Positions 6,893 to 7,861 of a stretch of DNA of 7,861 nt are shown one piece after another; positions within the stretch are counted from its first letter, which is position 1, and every line of letters starts with the position of its first letter. The translations under genes and the position numbers were made by a program. The stretch is from DTGL01 sp038895395 (GTDB lineage: Archaea > Iainarchaeota > Iainarchaeia > Iainarchaeales > DTGL01): NCBI GenBank assembly GCA_038895395.1, contig JAWANJ010000041.1, positions 1 through 7,861 of the forward strand. Reading direction: 5' to 3'. A model generated the notes under the pieces. That model made no database searches. It had not been told where the DNA came from and worked only from the letters and a program-made list of their open reading frames with translations.

Positions 6893-7861
6893 TTTTGTCT
6901 TATCACCTAGTGCTTTTATAATCTGCTTTTTTGTTTCATACAGTTTTGCAAAATTTACCCAGGTTGCATCAATCTGCTTATCCTCAGCAAAGAAAAGCAC
7001 AACTCTGTCTGCATGATTAAGTTCTGTAGAGAGTGGAACATATTTCCCATGGATTTTGGCTGCTATCAATTTATCTGCCATTTCAGGATTGGTTTTAAAC
7101 GCAAAGTCTAATACAGTAGAACCTTTTGGCATATCTTGTGATCGTCCATTTTCATCAAATACTTTTATTTCTTGCCATATGATCTCAGAGCCAAGTGCTT
7201 CTTCAAATTCTTTTTTTGGCAAATTTGCAAGCCAAACCAAGCGCGTGGATAATATTGTATTTTTGTTGCGCATTAATCTTTTAAGCCCATTTTCTAAGAA
7301 CTCTTGTGTTTCTTTGGTTCTTATATATATTTTTATGGGTTTTCCATGAGGCCCTATTACTGTGGTATGTAGCGCTTTATAGTTTCCGATTGGAAGTGAT
7401 ATAAAGTCCTTAAATTTTCTTGGGATTGGGAAGAAGTTCTCATGTACTGTCTTTAATGCAAGGTAACATGCATCTTTTGAGTCAGCAATTATCACAACAT
7501 AAAAAAAGTCATATAGATCTTCGAGTGCTTTGCCTTCATTGATCTTTCTAAAATAATGGTACAGGCTTTTTCCCTCTTTTTTTATCGAAATTGTTTGAAA
7601 AGGTTTTCTTATAAGTTTCCTATTGAGTATTTTGATTGCTTCATCAATTTCAGCTTCTTTGCTCATATAAAGAACTGAAAGTTTTTCTTTGTGTTCCTTG
7701 CTTTGTTTTGGCCACAAGACTTCAAGACAAGTGTCACGCATTTCTTGAGCAGCTTTCACCATGCCTATCATTTCAGCAATTGGTGCATAGAATTGTAAAG
7801 CTTGCGTGCAAATCTTCCTTTTCTTTGATTTTGGCATAAATTCAATCGTTCTTATGTTGTG
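6890..7861 (-). CDS. rel: Long RelA/SpoT homologue, 3' part (5' end beyond window)
   Basis: Long RelA/SpoT proteins make and/or hydrolyse the alarmone (p)ppGpp. The frame is open through the right edge: the eight codons before ATG 7837 read HNIRTIEF, matching the HNMRTL motif at the end of the HD hydrolase domain, so that ATG is internal and the start lies outside the window. With it as residue 1: end of the HD domain and linker (ALQFYAPIAEMIGM, 13-26); synthetase domain (about 80-185) with EGKSLYHYFRK (88-98), DLYDF (107-111), PIPRKFKDFI (137-146), NYKALHTTVIGP (152-163) and IKIYIRT (168-174); TGS domain (about 224-284) with MPKGSTVLDFAF. It ends about 30 residues after the TGS domain, without the zinc-finger and ACT domains of bacterial RelA. 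The synthetase catalytic Glu (ExQIRT) is Lys 169, and the ATP-side Arg is Glu 88, so synthesis is probably lost. The Asn of HN, a hydrolase residue, is kept. Family assignment is strong; activity is inferred. Confidence 0.93.
   Translation of the reverse strand, partial: HNIRTIEFMPKSKKRKICTQALQFYAPIAEMIGMVKAAQEMRDTCLEVLWPKQSKEHKEKLSVLYMSKEAEIDEAIKILNRKLIRKPFQTISIKKEGKSLYHYFRKINEGKALEDLYDFFYVVIIADSKDACYLALKTVHENFFPIPRKFKDFISLPIGNYKALHTTVIGPHGKPIKIYIRTKETQEFLENGLKRLMRNKNTILSTRLVWLANLPKKEFEEALGSEIIWQEIKVFDENGRSQDMPKGSTVLDFAFKTNPEMADKLIAAKIHGKYVPLSTELNHADRVVLFFAEDKQIDATWVNFAKLYETKKQIIKALGDKTK

Noticed and set aside
7835..7837. ATG as the start of a short, HD-less RelA-like synthetase
   Set aside because: Eight more in-frame codons up to the window edge encode the conserved HNxRT motif of the HD domain, so the gene continues beyond the window.
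1..7861. CRISPR array, insertion sequence, prophage or defence system
   Set aside because: No regularly spaced direct repeats, transposase, integrase or terminal inverted repeats were seen. All long frames are accounted for by the five genes listed.

Overview
The window is a gene-dense, AT-rich piece of an archaeal chromosome. Both aminoacyl-tRNA synthetases are of the archaeal/eukaryal type, and the start sites carry archaeal-style ribosome-binding matches (GGTTGATCC before leuS, GGGTGTGAT before the lipoprotein gene). The AT-rich DNA, tight packing and a MopE-like metal-binding lipoprotein would suit a DPANN-like or other uncultivated archaeon. That placement is inference; no rRNA or other phylogenetic marker gene is present.

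Layout: (1) 2-1399, plus strand: the 3' half of alaS (tRNA-recognition region, editing domain, C-Ala), with the catalytic half beyond the left edge. (2) 1396-3814, minus strand: a two-gene unit, a cysteine/aspartate-rich lipoprotein followed by a polytopic membrane protein with a spermidine-synthase-like Rossmann domain whose catalytic acidic positions appear changed. The second gene converges on alaS and the two stop codons overlap. (3) 3815-4011: a short AT-rich divergent promoter region. (4) 4012-6876, plus strand: complete leuS, 954 residues. (5) 6890-7861, minus strand: the 3' part of a long RelA/SpoT homologue (end of the HD hydrolase domain, (p)ppGpp synthetase domain, TGS domain), running off the right edge. 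leuS and this gene converge on a perfect 8-bp inverted repeat that holds both stop codons.

How the genes fit together: alaS and leuS are translation housekeeping genes. The RelA/SpoT homologue is the least expected gene, because alarmone enzymes of this family are mainly bacterial. Its visible synthetase site looks degenerate: the catalytic Glu of the ExQIRT motif is Lys, and the ATP-side Arg is Glu. The last hydrolase motif (HN) is kept. The inference is a hydrolase-only or otherwise repurposed protein. The lipoprotein and membrane protein look co-transcribed and both act at the cell envelope, but their substrates cannot be named from sequence. I see no CRISPR array, insertion sequence, tRNA or rRNA.
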